Assembly: GCA_017551025.1 (NCBI GenBank) | Contig: JAFZNG010000034.1 | Location: forward strand, 62,001-126,000 | Source: Paludibacteraceae bacterium | Lineage (GTDB): Bacteria > Bacteroidota > Bacteroidia > Bacteroidales > Paludibacteraceae | Direction: 5' to 3' | DNA: 64,000 nucleotides | Part shown: positions 8,531 to 16,803 of the stretch, piece by piece | Position numbering within the stretch: the first letter of the stretch is position 1 | Layout: every line of letters begins with the position of its first letter | The notes under the pieces: model-generated | What the model was told of the DNA's origin: nothing | Databases searched by the model: none | Seen by the model: only the letters and a program-made list of their open reading frames with translations | Position numbers and translations under genes: made by a program

Positions 8531-10069
8531 TTACTTGGTTGCATCCTCGAGTTTTTTCATGATCGAGAACATAAATATGGCGGCTACGAGGCATACGCCT
8601 ACGAATACAGCCCATACCGACCAAAGCGGCAGGTTACCCCAGAGGAATCCGCCTACCGATACGAGCAGGTTGCCCAGGGCGGTGGCTACGAACCACAGAC
8701 CCATCATCGCACCCTTGTACTGCGGAGGTGCTACCTTGCTCACGAACGAGATACCCATCGGGCTGAGAAGCAACTCACCGAAGGTGAGGATCAGATACGT
8801 CACGATCAGTACGTTGGCATTCACGAACGTACCCTCGCCACCGACCTTCGCCAGTTCCTGAGCTGCCGGGGTCAACAGACCTACCGAGCAGAGCGCCATG
8901 AATACATAGGCAGCTCCGGCTACCAACATACCGTACGCAATCTTGCGCGGTGCACTCGGCTCTTTCTTGCGCTTGGCCAGTGCACCGAAGATAGCCATGC
9001 TCACGGGCGTGAGGGCTACAACATAGAAGGGGTTGAACTGCTGGAAGATCGGTGCGGAGATAGGCATCGAAGCCGGATGGTTGGTGTATTTCCATGCCAA
9101 CAGACACAGCGTAGCTACGCCGATGCCGCTCCAGATCGTCTTGGCTTTGCGGGTACCCTCACCGAAGATGCCGAACAGGGCATACACCAGGATGGCTACC
9201 GCTACGAGGTTGATGATATCAAAGGCCATGGTCTGCACACCGTTGACTACGGGCGTTACAAACTCGTTGGCAAAATAGGTCAGCGTCAGTCCGTTCTGGT
9301 GGAAAGCCATCCAGAAGAAGAGCACTACCGTGAATACCAGACACAAAGCAACGATACGTTTCTTGGTCTGCTCCGGGGTCAGTTCTTCTACTTTCTGACC
9401 GGCAGCTGCGGCCTGCTTAGCCGTATGCTCTACGTGCTTGAACCAGGGACGGCAAGCGTAGTAGATAGCGATACTGAATACGAGCGATGCGCAGGCTACC
9501 ATGAAAGCAAAGTGGTAACTGTCGTTTACCGAGTAGCCGAGTGCTGCCTGAGCCCATGCCATGATCTTCACAGCGGCCGTCGGAGCGAACATCGCACCGA
9601 TATTGATGGCCATGTAGAACAGCGAGAAAGCGGCGTCGCGACGATCTGCATACTTCGGGTCGTCGTAGAGGTTACCGACCATGACCTGGAGGTTACCCTT
9701 GAACAAACCGGTACCCAGACTGATGAGCAGCAGGGCTAAGAACATAGCCGTCATCGGCAGTACGATCGAACCGTTATCGATGCCGCCCATCGGGATGGCC
9801 AGCAACAGATAACCGAGAAACATGATGATGATACCAATCGTCACGCACTTACCGTAACCGATTTTGTCGGCTAATATACCACCTACCAGCGGCAGGAAGT
9901 ACACCAGTCCCAGAAACGACGAGTAGATAATGCCGGCCGTACCGGGGGCAAGACCGAAGTTAGCGCGCAAGAAGAGCGCAAAGACGGCTAACATGGTGTA
10001 GTAGCCGAAACGTTCGCCGGTGTTGGCCAGTGCCAATGCGAACAAACCTTTGGGTTGATTGCTAAACAT
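8531..10069 (-). CDS. POT-family proton-coupled peptide transporter
   Basis: A 512-residue major-facilitator protein importing di- or tripeptides. The N-terminus NTGERFGYYTMLAVFALF matches the first-helix POT signature and GTGLFKGNLQVMVGNLY matches the PTR2 family signature. The canonical ExxER motif of helix 1 reads NTGER here, so the first glutamate is asparagine. Between helices 6 and 7 there is a charged loop (KQAAAAGQKVEELTPEQ). It lies between the coiled-coil gene and ilvE on the same strand. Confidence 0.93.
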   Translation of the reverse strand: MFSNQPKGLFALALANTGERFGYYTMLAVFALFLRANFGLAPGTAGIIYSSFLGLVYFLPLVGGILADKIGYGKCVTIGIIIMFLGYLLLAIPMGGIDNGSIVLPMTAMFLALLLISLGTGLFKGNLQVMVGNLYDDPKYADRRDAAFSLFYMAINIGAMFAPTAAVKIMAWAQAALGYSVNDSYHFAFMVACASLVFSIAIYYACRPWFKHVEHTAKQAAAAGQKVEELTPEQTKKRIVALCLVFTVVLFFWMAFHQNGLTLTYFANEFVTPVVNGVQTMAFDIINLVAVAILVYALFGIFGEGTRKAKTIWSGIGVATLCLLAWKYTNHPASMPISAPIFQQFNPFYVVALTPVSMAIFGALAKRKKEPSAPRKIAYGMLVAGAAYVFMALCSVGLLTPAAQELAKVGGEGTFVNANVLIVTYLILTFGELLLSPMGISFVSKVAPPQYKGAMMGLWFVATALGNLLVSVGGFLWGNLPLWSVWAVFVGVCLVAAIFMFSIMKKLEDATK

Positions 10070-10099
10070 AAATATATAATTTTAAAATTTATTTTTTTT

Positions 10100-10123
10100 C
10101 GTCATTACGTCATTATGTCATTG
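10100..10123. repeat. 8-base array at ilvE 3' end
   Basis: Three CGTCATTA-like units. The third overlaps the ilvE stop codon (TGA at 10120-10118). A related octamer pair recurs at about 56302-56340. Confidence 0.75.
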
Positions 10124-11164
10124 CGACATAATTTCTGTCCATCCGTGCTTGTCTTCCGCCCTTCCGAATTGTATGTCGCGCAGCGCACGATACAGTTCCG
10201 ACAGTACGGGTCCGGGTTCCGAACCAAACGTATAGGTGCGGTTGCGTTCGGGATCCAGTACGCGGTCGATGGGCGAGATGACGCAGGCTGTGCCGCAAGC
10301 GGCAGCCTCACTCATCTCGGCCAGTTCCTCCAGCTGTATCCGCCGACGCGTCACCTTATAACCACGCTCACGCGCCAGCGTCATCAGACTGTCGTTGGTG
10401 ATCGACGGCAAAATAGCCGACGACTTCGGAGTCAGATACTCAATAACGTCTTTCGACTTTCGACTTTCGACTTTCGACCTTTTGATGCCAATGAAATTGG
10501 CAGCACTACACTCATCGATATAACGATGGTACTTGCTGTCCAAAAACAGGCAGTCCAGTCCCATGGCGTGTGCGGCTTCCGTAGCGCGGAACGAGGCGGC
10601 GTAGTTGCCACCCACCTTGAATTGGCCGGTACCTAAGGGTGCCGCACGATCTACGTAGCGGTTGACGATAAAACTCGTGCAATGGAACTTACCCGGGTAG
10701 TACGGACCGATAGGCGAGGGGATGACCACAAACTCAAAGTCGCGTCCCGGACCGACGCCCAGGCGGGGTGTCGTACCGATGAGTAGCGGCCGGAAGTAAA
10801 GCGTCGATCCCGTACCATAAGGCGGCACGAAATCCAGGTTCTTCTCCAACGCCAACCGTATCGCTCGGCCGAACAACTCTTCCGGCACGGGTTGCATGAA
10901 CAGCCCCTCCGCACTACGCGCCATACGTCGTGCATTCTCGCGCCAGCGGAAGATACGTATCTTGCCGTCGATGCCACGAAACGCTTTCAGTCCCTCGAAT
11001 GCCTCCTGACCGTACTGCAGACAAGTGGCCGACACGTGTAGGTGCAGGTACTTGTCACGCGTAGCGTACGGCTCTTGCCATGCGCCATCGTGGTATGCCG
11101 CCCGAACAATATAGTCCGGTTCGGTATAGTGAAATCCCAATGTACTCCAATTAATATCTTTCAT
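10118..11164 (-). CDS. ilvE: Branched-chain amino acid aminotransferase
   Basis: PLP-dependent fold-type IV transaminase for Leu, Ile and Val. The 348-residue protein shows QYGQEAFEGLKAFRG near residue 52, the PLP-binding lysine in FKVGGNYAAS and the phosphate-binding PSITNDSL. I choose the ATG at 11164; an in-frame TTG precedes it by one codon. Four perfect TTTCGAC heptads insert an ESRKSK-rich stretch after KRSK, in a surface segment before the conserved TPKSSAILPS, and the frame stays open. The start overlaps wbqC's stop by 14 bases. Confidence 0.94.
   Translation of the reverse strand: MKDINWSTLGFHYTEPDYIVRAAYHDGAWQEPYATRDKYLHLHVSATCLQYGQEAFEGLKAFRGIDGKIRIFRWRENARRMARSAEGLFMQPVPEELFGRAIRLALEKNLDFVPPYGTGSTLYFRPLLIGTTPRLGVGPGRDFEFVVIPSPIGPYYPGKFHCTSFIVNRYVDRAAPLGTGQFKVGGNYAASFRATEAAHAMGLDCLFLDSKYHRYIDECSAANFIGIKRSKVESRKSKDVIEYLTPKSSAILPSITNDSLMTLARERGYKVTRRRIQLEELAEMSEAAACGTACVISPIDRVLDPERNRTYTFGSEPGPVLSELYRALRDIQFGRAEDKHGWTEIMSQ
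10451..10478. repeat. Heptad array inside ilvE (TTTCGAC x4)
   Basis: Four perfect TTTCGAC units at 10451, 10458, 10465 and 10472, in frame inside ilvE. The same unit recurs in wbqC (11535) and beyond the pectinesterase gene (16755). Confidence 0.95.
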
Positions 11165-11687
11165 CAAACAAAGTGTCTAATATACTCACCTCCGTTTGCC
11201 ACGGATGTTTATCTGTCCAGATCTGCCCGCTCCAATCCTGTGTGCGCCTTTCGCCATTCGCCATTCGCCATTCGTCTATTTGCGGCCTTTCTTTGCGCAG
11301 CAGACTCACGATCGTTGCGTTCAGTTCGTCATTCAGGTCCAGCAGCCAGCGGTATTCGCGTTCGTAGAACGGCTGCAGGTAGTCGGCGAAGTACCGGAAG
11401 TAAGGCGTGTGCTGATAGGCACTCACGAGGCTTATCCAGTGCTGGTGCTGCCAGCGGCTCTGATAACTGATCTCTATGTCGCGCGTCAATTGCTTGTGTT
11501 CTACTTTCTTTACCGGCACCGTGAGTATAATGGCTTTCGACTTTTGACTTTCGACTTTCGACATAATCGTGCAACGATTGCGAAACGTCTGCTTCTCAAA
11601 GGTCTCCATCTGTTCGATGGTCGCCGGCTCACGCATCATGGCCTCGAAGTACGACCTGGGCGGTAAATATGCAGTAGGTAGGATCAT
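11151..11687 (-). CDS. WbqC-like family protein
   Basis: A 178-residue protein matching the WbqC-like family: N-terminal LPPRSYFEAMM, then FEKQTFRNRCTIM, LTVPVKK, YQSRWQHQHWISLVSAYQHTPYF and FYEREYRWLLDLNDELNATIV. The family's biochemistry is poorly known; members occur in surface-polysaccharide loci and near lepB in Bacteroidota. Two heptad arrays lie inside it, giving SKVESQKSK (11535-11562) and EWRMANGERRTQ (11249-11276). The start overlaps lepB's stop (ATGA, 4 bases), placing it in the lepB-wbqC-ilvE unit. Confidence 0.82.
   Translation of the reverse strand: MILPTAYLPPRSYFEAMMREPATIEQMETFEKQTFRNRCTIMSKVESQKSKAIILTVPVKKVEHKQLTRDIEISYQSRWQHQHWISLVSAYQHTPYFRYFADYLQPFYEREYRWLLDLNDELNATIVSLLRKERPQIDEWRMANGERRTQDWSGQIWTDKHPWQTEVSILDTLFDERY
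11249..11276. repeat. Heptad array inside wbqC-like gene (ATTCGCC type)
   Basis: Units TTTCGCC, ATTCGCC, ATTCGCC and ATTCGTC in register, in the C-terminal part of the gene. Confidence 0.93.
11535..11562. repeat. Heptad array inside wbqC-like gene (TTTCGAC type)
   Basis: TTTCGAC, TTTTGAC, TTTCGAC, TTTCGAC; four units encoding an ESQKSK-type insert. Confidence 0.93.
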
Positions 11688-13048
11688 CGTCCTGTAGCCT
11701 TATTTCCAAGTCGGTTCCAACGGATCGACCTCGTATCTTTGTCTATCGAGAGCCAGATAAATACCGGTCGTCCTACGATATGATCTTCCGGCACGAAACC
11801 CCAGTAGCGGCTGTCGGCGGAGTTGTGACGGTTGTCACCCTGCATCCAGTAGTAGTCCATCTGGAATTCATACGCCTTGCCCACGGTCATCGGTTGGTGC
11901 TCATACGCATCGGCGATACGACGGTAGATCCAGTAGTTCTGCTCCGTAATCATAATCCGGTCACCCTTGCGGGGGATATAGATCGGTCCGTAGTTGTCGC
12001 GTGTCCAGTCGTTATGGCCGAGCGGGTATACTTCGCCACCCATCTGTTCGGGTTGCACGATCATGTCGCGTATGTGTTCGTTCTTTTCCAACTCCTTATG
12101 CATGGCCTTGGTCAGCGGGAAGAGGTAGGTGGGCTCGCCCGGCTGCTCCAGTCGGTTGCGATCGTCCTTGGCGATACCGATACGTGCCAGGTATTTGTCG
12201 CTCAGCACCTGTCCGTCGGTGCGCACCAGGTAATTGAGCTGTATGCCCTCGCGATCGGGCTCTTTCGTCCATTCGCCATTCGCCCCTTCGCCATTCGTCT
12301 TCGTAAAAATCACGTTATCGACGATTTTCAACGAGTCGCCCGGCGTGCCGACACAGCGCTTTACGTAGTTCTCGCGGCGATCAACCGGTCGCACCACAAT
12401 CTCGCCAAACAGGTCCTTGCGCTGGTGCACCACCTCCCGTCCGTAATAGTGGCAGAGCGTATAGTAGTCGGGGTTCTGCATATCCAGACAGACGGTATCG
12501 CCTGCCGGGAAGTTAAAGACCACTATATCGCCCTTCTTCGGACTGGTCCAGCCCTTCAGACGCTTGTATTCCCATTGCGGCCAGTCGATATAACTCTTGC
12601 CGCCACCGAGCCAGGCGGGCAGCGTATGCTGCGTGAGCGGCATGCTCAGCGGCGTCTGCGGCACGCGTGCACCGTAGGCCATCTTGCTCACGTACAGGAA
12701 GTCGCCTACGCGTAGCGTCTTCTCCAAACTTGAACTCGGTATCTGGTAGTTTTGGAAGATATATACATTGATGAAATATACCGCAATCAGGGCAAACAGG
12801 ATCGCGTCTACCCACGAGCAGATCGTGTACAGCGTGCGGTTCGTGTCTTTGTACTTGTGCCACCAGCCGTAGTTGATATACTTCGTGGTGAACATATCCG
12901 CTATCAGCGGCAGCAGCACGAGCCATCCCAGGCTCTTCCAGTCGCCCCAGGCTACCCAGATGACAAAGGCCACGTACAGGCTGCACCATATGCCGCATGC
13001 CACCCAACCTTTGGTCTTAACGTTTTCTATCCGTTCCTTAAAACTCAT
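11684..13048 (-). CDS. lepB: Signal peptidase I
   Basis: Inner-membrane serine protease that removes signal peptides. The 454-residue protein has two or three N-terminal membrane helices, the catalytic serine in IPSSSLEKTLRVGD (about S107), the general-base lysine in NYVKRCVGTPGD and the terminal motif GDNRHNSADSRYWGFV. It is longer than E. coli LepB because of insertions between the Ser and Lys boxes, as in other Bacteroidota. A heptad array after the lysine box encodes TNGEGANGEW. It lies about 16 bases after dapB's stop region and overlaps the WbqC-like gene by ATGA. Confidence 0.94.
   Translation of the reverse strand: MSFKERIENVKTKGWVACGIWCSLYVAFVIWVAWGDWKSLGWLVLLPLIADMFTTKYINYGWWHKYKDTNRTLYTICSWVDAILFALIAVYFINVYIFQNYQIPSSSLEKTLRVGDFLYVSKMAYGARVPQTPLSMPLTQHTLPAWLGGGKSYIDWPQWEYKRLKGWTSPKKGDIVVFNFPAGDTVCLDMQNPDYYTLCHYYGREVVHQRKDLFGEIVVRPVDRRENYVKRCVGTPGDSLKIVDNVIFTKTNGEGANGEWTKEPDREGIQLNYLVRTDGQVLSDKYLARIGIAKDDRNRLEQPGEPTYLFPLTKAMHKELEKNEHIRDMIVQPEQMGGEVYPLGHNDWTRDNYGPIYIPRKGDRIMITEQNYWIYRRIADAYEHQPMTVGKAYEFQMDYYWMQGDNRHNSADSRYWGFVPEDHIVGRPVFIWLSIDKDTRSIRWNRLGNKATGR
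12265..12300. repeat. Heptad array inside lepB
   Basis: ATTCGCC-type units (ATTCGCC at 12272 and 12279, ATTCGTC at 12294) interrupted by one 8-base unit. The lepB frame remains open. Confidence 0.88.
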
Positions 13049-13078
13049 TCGTAATTTTTAATTTTTAATTTTTAATTC
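13049..13078. repeat. AATTTTT heptad array, dapB-lepB spacer
   Basis: Three AATTTTT-type units. They encode the last residues (IKN) and the TAA stop of dapB on the minus strand and form the whole spacer before lepB. Confidence 0.85.
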
Positions 13079-13784
13079 CCAAAACTTCTCCCATCGTGTG
13101 GAAGCCTTTTTTGCCGGCTAGCCACTCGGCAGCAATTACGGCGCCCAGGGCAAAACCCTTGCGGCTCTTCGCGCTATGGCTCAGCGTCAGGGTATCTACC
13201 TCGCTGTCCCATGTTACGGTATGGATGCCCGGCACCTCACCCTCGCGGATCGACTCGATCGGCACATTCGCCAATAACCTTTCGCCATTCGCCTTTAACC
13301 CTTCGCCATTCGCCTTTATATCTTCTGCCAGCGTCTTGGCCGTACCGGACGGCGCATCGAGCTTATGCACGTGGTGCACCTCCGTAATATGCGGGCTGTA
13401 CGCCGGGTAGGGCTGCAAGAAACGTGCCAACTGGCGGTTCAGCGCAAATAAAATATTTACGCCCAGCGAATAATTGCTGCTCCAGATAAGACCTGTGTGC
13501 TGTAACCTGCCGTTTTCGGTCTGCTCACGGATGAATTGCTGTACGTCCCAACCCGTCGAACCGCACACTACGTTCACGCCGCGGCTCCAGGCGTCCAGGA
13601 TATTCTGGCGCGCCGTCTGCGGGGTGGTGAACTCGATCGCGATATCCGCGTCCGCAAAGGCGGGACTGTTCATGTCGTAGCGGTTGTCCAGGTCGATGCG
13701 GGCCACGATCTGATGACCGCGTTCCAGGGCTACTTCTTCGATCATGTGCCCCATGCGCCCGTATCCTATTAATGCTATTTTCAT
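13065..13784 (-). CDS. dapB: 4-hydroxy-tetrahydrodipicolinate reductase
   Basis: NAD(P)H-dependent reductase of the diaminopimelate/lysine pathway. The 239-residue protein opens MKIALIGYGRMGHMIEEVA (Rossmann glycine motif) and carries EVHHVHKLDAPSGTAKTLAEDI, the catalytic His/Lys and substrate motif. Seven heptads insert KANGEGLKANGERLLANVP just after that motif. The final IKN and the stop derive from the AATTTTT array. A promoter (13819-13850) is merged with the terminator of the gene upstream, so dapB probably heads the dapB-lepB-wbqC-ilvE unit. Confidence 0.95.
   Translation of the reverse strand: MKIALIGYGRMGHMIEEVALERGHQIVARIDLDNRYDMNSPAFADADIAIEFTTPQTARQNILDAWSRGVNVVCGSTGWDVQQFIREQTENGRLQHTGLIWSSNYSLGVNILFALNRQLARFLQPYPAYSPHITEVHHVHKLDAPSGTAKTLAEDIKANGEGLKANGERLLANVPIESIREGEVPGIHTVTWDSEVDTLTLSHSAKSRKGFALGAVIAAEWLAGKKGFHTMGEVLGIKN
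13266..13314. repeat. Seven-heptad mixed array inside dapB
   Basis: In register: ATTCGCC, AATAACC, TTTCGCC, ATTCGCC, TTTAACC, CTTCGCC, ATTCGCC. Every unit ends in CC. Positions 13274-13299 are identical, over 26 bases, to 16777-16802 at the pectinesterase 3' end. Confidence 0.95.
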
Positions 13785-13818
13785 TGTTGTGCGATATGTA
13801 TAAAACCAAAATCGGGCG

Positions 13819-13850
13819 CAAAATTACAAAAAAAATCTCACATACGCAAG
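13819..13850 (-). promoter_or_regulatory. Promoter of dapB
   Basis: On the minus strand, -33 CTTGCGTATG (CTTG at 13850-13847), 20 bases, then -7 TAATTTTG (13826-13819). The -33 box is the loop of the terminator hairpin at 13828-13872. Confidence 0.75.
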
Positions 13851-13872
13851 CGTACGCGAGATTTTTTTTAAA
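13828..13872 (-). terminator. Intrinsic terminator after pectinesterase-like gene
   Basis: Imperfect stem of AATCTC...ATACGC against GCGTAC...GAGATT with loop AA, flanked by A and T runs. On the minus strand it ends in eight T's, which run directly into the dapB promoter. Confidence 0.8.
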
Positions 13873-13903
13873 ATCTAAAATTTGAAATCTAAAATCTCAA
13901 ATC
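13870..13903. repeat. AT-rich tandem array after pectinesterase-like gene
   Basis: Imperfect AAATCTAA / AAATCTC units directly after the gene's stop codon and before its terminator. Confidence 0.6.
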
Positions 13904-16697
13904 ACTTTAGCTCTGTCCCCATTAGGTCGAACGTCTTGCCGTCGCGCAGGATCAGTACCTGTCCGTCGCGCAGGATCTTCTGCACACTTTTGGCTCGCTG
14001 CTGAACGCTCTCAATGCCCTCATGCTGCTGTGCTGCGGTCAGTCCGAAACCACCGCGAGTATTCGCCTTGCGCAGGGTGTATTCGACGCCGTCGTAAACG
14101 GCGAGTTGGTCCATCACCTCGCTACCCTTCACCAGCATCACGAATTCACCGTTGGCCTCAGCCAGGTAGATGGCGTCTGCCTCCAGCTCACTCCATTGCT
14201 CTTCGCAAACAGCCTGCGTAGCCTCAGCCTGAGCCGTGGTGCTCCACTCGCCAAGCGTCTCTTCCATCGTGCGGAAAGCAGCGCCTTCAGCGGAGATGAC
14301 GGTCTCGTAGGTGGTGGTCGCATTGTTGTCTTTAGGATCAATGAAGGTCACCTCGTTGCTTGCCGGCGTGAGAACCGTACCGTCTGCGAGGTGCGTGTTA
14401 TACTCTAAGAACATCGGCCATGCGCCTTTGTTCATCAGTTCTTTGGTCCAGCGTTGGATCTTATCGCCGTCCGAGAAACTGAACTGACCGGCGCTGTAGT
14501 CTACCAAAGTATTGAGGAACGCTACTTGCGGCGTGTTGTTCCAAGCGCGACCGAACGAAACGACAGGGCACTCAGACTTAATCGTACAACCTTCGAACAC
14601 ATAACCATGGTCGAGTGCATCGGCGTTACTTGCCGTCAGCGCGTCCGAACCACCACCGTCTTTCTTGCGCTTCTCGGCGTAGAGCAGGTTGTTCTTGAAA
14701 TACACGCTACCGTCACCGCAGATGAAGTCCACCGTACCGTGGATCTCGCAGTCCTCGAAGTACTTAACCGCCTTCACCAAGTTGCTGTAGTACGTGTCTT
14801 GGTACGACAACAACTTCACGTTCTTGCAAACGGTCTGCGTTCCCTGATCCCACAAGGCTACCGCACGGCCGTTGTCAGCTTTATAGTAGTCGAGTGCGTT
14901 CTGGATCGTCAGATCCTGCAGGTAGGTACCCTGTACGTTCTTAGCGATCTTGATGGTTGCCGTCTTGTCGATCGACTCGGTTTTAACGTCCGGAGCGTTC
15001 TTGATGATCACGCCTTCCATGGACTGACCGATGATAGAGAGGTTGTTCTTGCTGATGGTCGTCAGCACCGTCTCGCCGAGATCATAGAGTCCGTTCGGCA
15101 GGAAGACCTTGTCGCCGCTCTCTGCCTGCACGAGCGCCAGAATGAACGAAGCTGCATCGCCTGCAGGAACCATGATATAACCCGTTGCCTCGTCTTTCTC
15201 CACGAAGCCCTCTACGTTATAAACCACTACCTTGTGGATATACTGTTTAGCCGTCCATTTGATGGTCAGAGTCGTAGCCTCACCGGTATATTTAGCAACC
15301 AGTTCAGCACCGTCAGCCGTTTCCTGCTTAACAACAGAGAACGTATTAAGCACGTTTTCTCCATTCATCACCATTACGTCACCGCTCTCCGAATACGTAC
15401 AGAGCGTTACAACCACAACGGCATTACCCGCTACTTGAACATCAATAGAACCGTCTGCTGCGAAATACCAGCCGTGCGTGCCGTCATGGAAAGCACCATT
15501 CGTCGCCGTTACGGTCTCATGGTCTTCCGGATAGAAGATCTCTTTTGCAAAGTCGTATGTCTGAACGCTTCCAACCGTAGCCTCCTCTATCGGGGTTACT
15601 TTCGCCTGAATAGTGGTATTTCCGTTAATCGGATCGCCTACTTTCGCTTTCTTTTCGTTCGTATAGTACCATCCGCGGAATTCGTTACCTTCTGCAATTG
15701 CCGGCAGGTCAGCTTCAGCATAAGGAATAGCCTCGAGGGTAGCACCTTCGATGGTCTCTACGGTACCGAGCACACCACCGTTCTGATCCTTGAACGTGAT
15801 CGTGCACGGCGTTACTTCTGTTGCCTCGGCGAAGAAATACGGGATATACGTGTTGCCCGCAATCTCGAACGTCAGCACGCCTGCTCCACCCGTATAGGTG
15901 TACGTTACGTTCTGGTCAAAATGACCGGCGGTCTCGCCGCACGAAGCGTTGTTGCTGAAGTCCAACAACTTCACACCGTCTTTCTTAATCACAATCGGCG
16001 TACCGCTGTACTGGCATGCACCGATCGTGAAGCGTACCGGACCGTCCACCGGCACCGTGATCACACCACCGAAAATACCGTGCTGACCACCGTTATAGTT
16101 GGTGTTCTCTACCGTTACGCCGGTCGGCAGGTTGCCGTCCGTGGGCAGCAGCACCGTGTACGGGTTGTCGCGGAACTCGATCTTAAAGTCCACAAACGTA
16201 CGTGCTACGTTCTCCTTAAACTCGATCTTCTGGAGTACACCCTCTGCACCGGTCTTGCGCTCGATATAGACGCCTGTTACCTCTGCGCCCAACTCAATCA
16301 TTGCCGACCCACCGAAATCGATATCCTCGGTGTCGGCGATCTTCTCGCCCTTTACCGGGTTCTCGCCTTCAGCCTTCGTGGCATTGTACACCGAAACGGC
16401 ATAAGCCGTCTGCGCTTTACGGTTCGCGAAAGTGAGTTTCAACTTACCGGCTACAGCGGCCTTCTCAAAATATGCCCAACCGCTACTGTTCAGTTTTACG
16501 CCGTTCAGTCCGTTGTTGGTGCTCGGAGCATCGTTAACGTACGCACCGTAATACAGTACGCCATTCTTAGCTGCCGAAGAATCCGACAAGGAGGTCGGAA
16601 TCTGCGCCTCCGTGTAATCCCATAGCAGGTCGTTCTCGCCTGCCCAGGCGAATGCCGTCAAGAGGCATACCGCCAAACTAAGAAAAAGTTTTCTCAT
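13902..16697 (-). CDS. Secreted multidomain pectinesterase-family protein (CE8)
   Basis: A 931-residue exported protein (signal peptide MRKLFLSLAVCLLTAFAWA). Residues about 20-300 look like beta-sandwich segments. A Listeria-Bacteroides repeat (ITFKDQNGGVLGTVETIEG ... FRGWYYTNEK) lies at about 300-370, followed by another sandwich and a pectinesterase beta-helix at about 520-830. Catalytic signatures are present as YQDTYYSN, GTVDFICGDGSVYF (nucleophile Asp) and SFGRAWNN. The C-terminus (ILRDGQVLILRDGKTF) matches the tail of the CotH protein at 61147-62856. It is probably co-transcribed with the pectinesterase upstream, suggesting pectin use. Confidence 0.87.
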   Translation of the reverse strand: MRKLFLSLAVCLLTAFAWAGENDLLWDYTEAQIPTSLSDSSAAKNGVLYYGAYVNDAPSTNNGLNGVKLNSSGWAYFEKAAVAGKLKLTFANRKAQTAYAVSVYNATKAEGENPVKGEKIADTEDIDFGGSAMIELGAEVTGVYIERKTGAEGVLQKIEFKENVARTFVDFKIEFRDNPYTVLLPTDGNLPTGVTVENTNYNGGQHGIFGGVITVPVDGPVRFTIGACQYSGTPIVIKKDGVKLLDFSNNASCGETAGHFDQNVTYTYTGGAGVLTFEIAGNTYIPYFFAEATEVTPCTITFKDQNGGVLGTVETIEGATLEAIPYAEADLPAIAEGNEFRGWYYTNEKKAKVGDPINGNTTIQAKVTPIEEATVGSVQTYDFAKEIFYPEDHETVTATNGAFHDGTHGWYFAADGSIDVQVAGNAVVVVTLCTYSESGDVMVMNGENVLNTFSVVKQETADGAELVAKYTGEATTLTIKWTAKQYIHKVVVYNVEGFVEKDEATGYIMVPAGDAASFILALVQAESGDKVFLPNGLYDLGETVLTTISKNNLSIIGQSMEGVIIKNAPDVKTESIDKTATIKIAKNVQGTYLQDLTIQNALDYYKADNGRAVALWDQGTQTVCKNVKLLSYQDTYYSNLVKAVKYFEDCEIHGTVDFICGDGSVYFKNNLLYAEKRKKDGGGSDALTASNADALDHGYVFEGCTIKSECPVVSFGRAWNNTPQVAFLNTLVDYSAGQFSFSDGDKIQRWTKELMNKGAWPMFLEYNTHLADGTVLTPASNEVTFIDPKDNNATTTYETVISAEGAAFRTMEETLGEWSTTAQAEATQAVCEEQWSELEADAIYLAEANGEFVMLVKGSEVMDQLAVYDGVEYTLRKANTRGGFGLTAAQQHEGIESVQQRAKSVQKILRDGQVLILRDGKTFDLMGTELK

Positions 16698-16754
16698 AGG
16701 ATAATTTGATTTTAATAATTAAAAAAAAGTTGCGTTTTTTTTTATGTTTTTGTC

Positions 16755-16803
16755 TTTCGACTTTCGACTTTCGCCTATAACCTTTCGCCATTCGCCTTTA
16801 ACA
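16755..16803. repeat. Seven-heptad mixed array at pectinesterase 3' end
   Basis: TTTCGAC, TTTCGAC, TTTCGCC, TATAACC, TTTCGCC, ATTCGCC, TTTAACA in register. It encodes the last residues (KANGERL) and the stop of the pectinesterase at 16775. Confidence 0.94.

Noticed and set aside
7946..9739. A 597-codon plus-strand frame rich in Ser and Gly
   Set aside because: Complement of the Pro/Glu-rich coiled-coil gene and the POT gene; low-complexity shadow.
14454..16625. A 723-codon open frame on the plus strand
   Set aside because: It is the antisense shadow of the well-supported CE8 gene on the minus strand, with no family motifs of its own.
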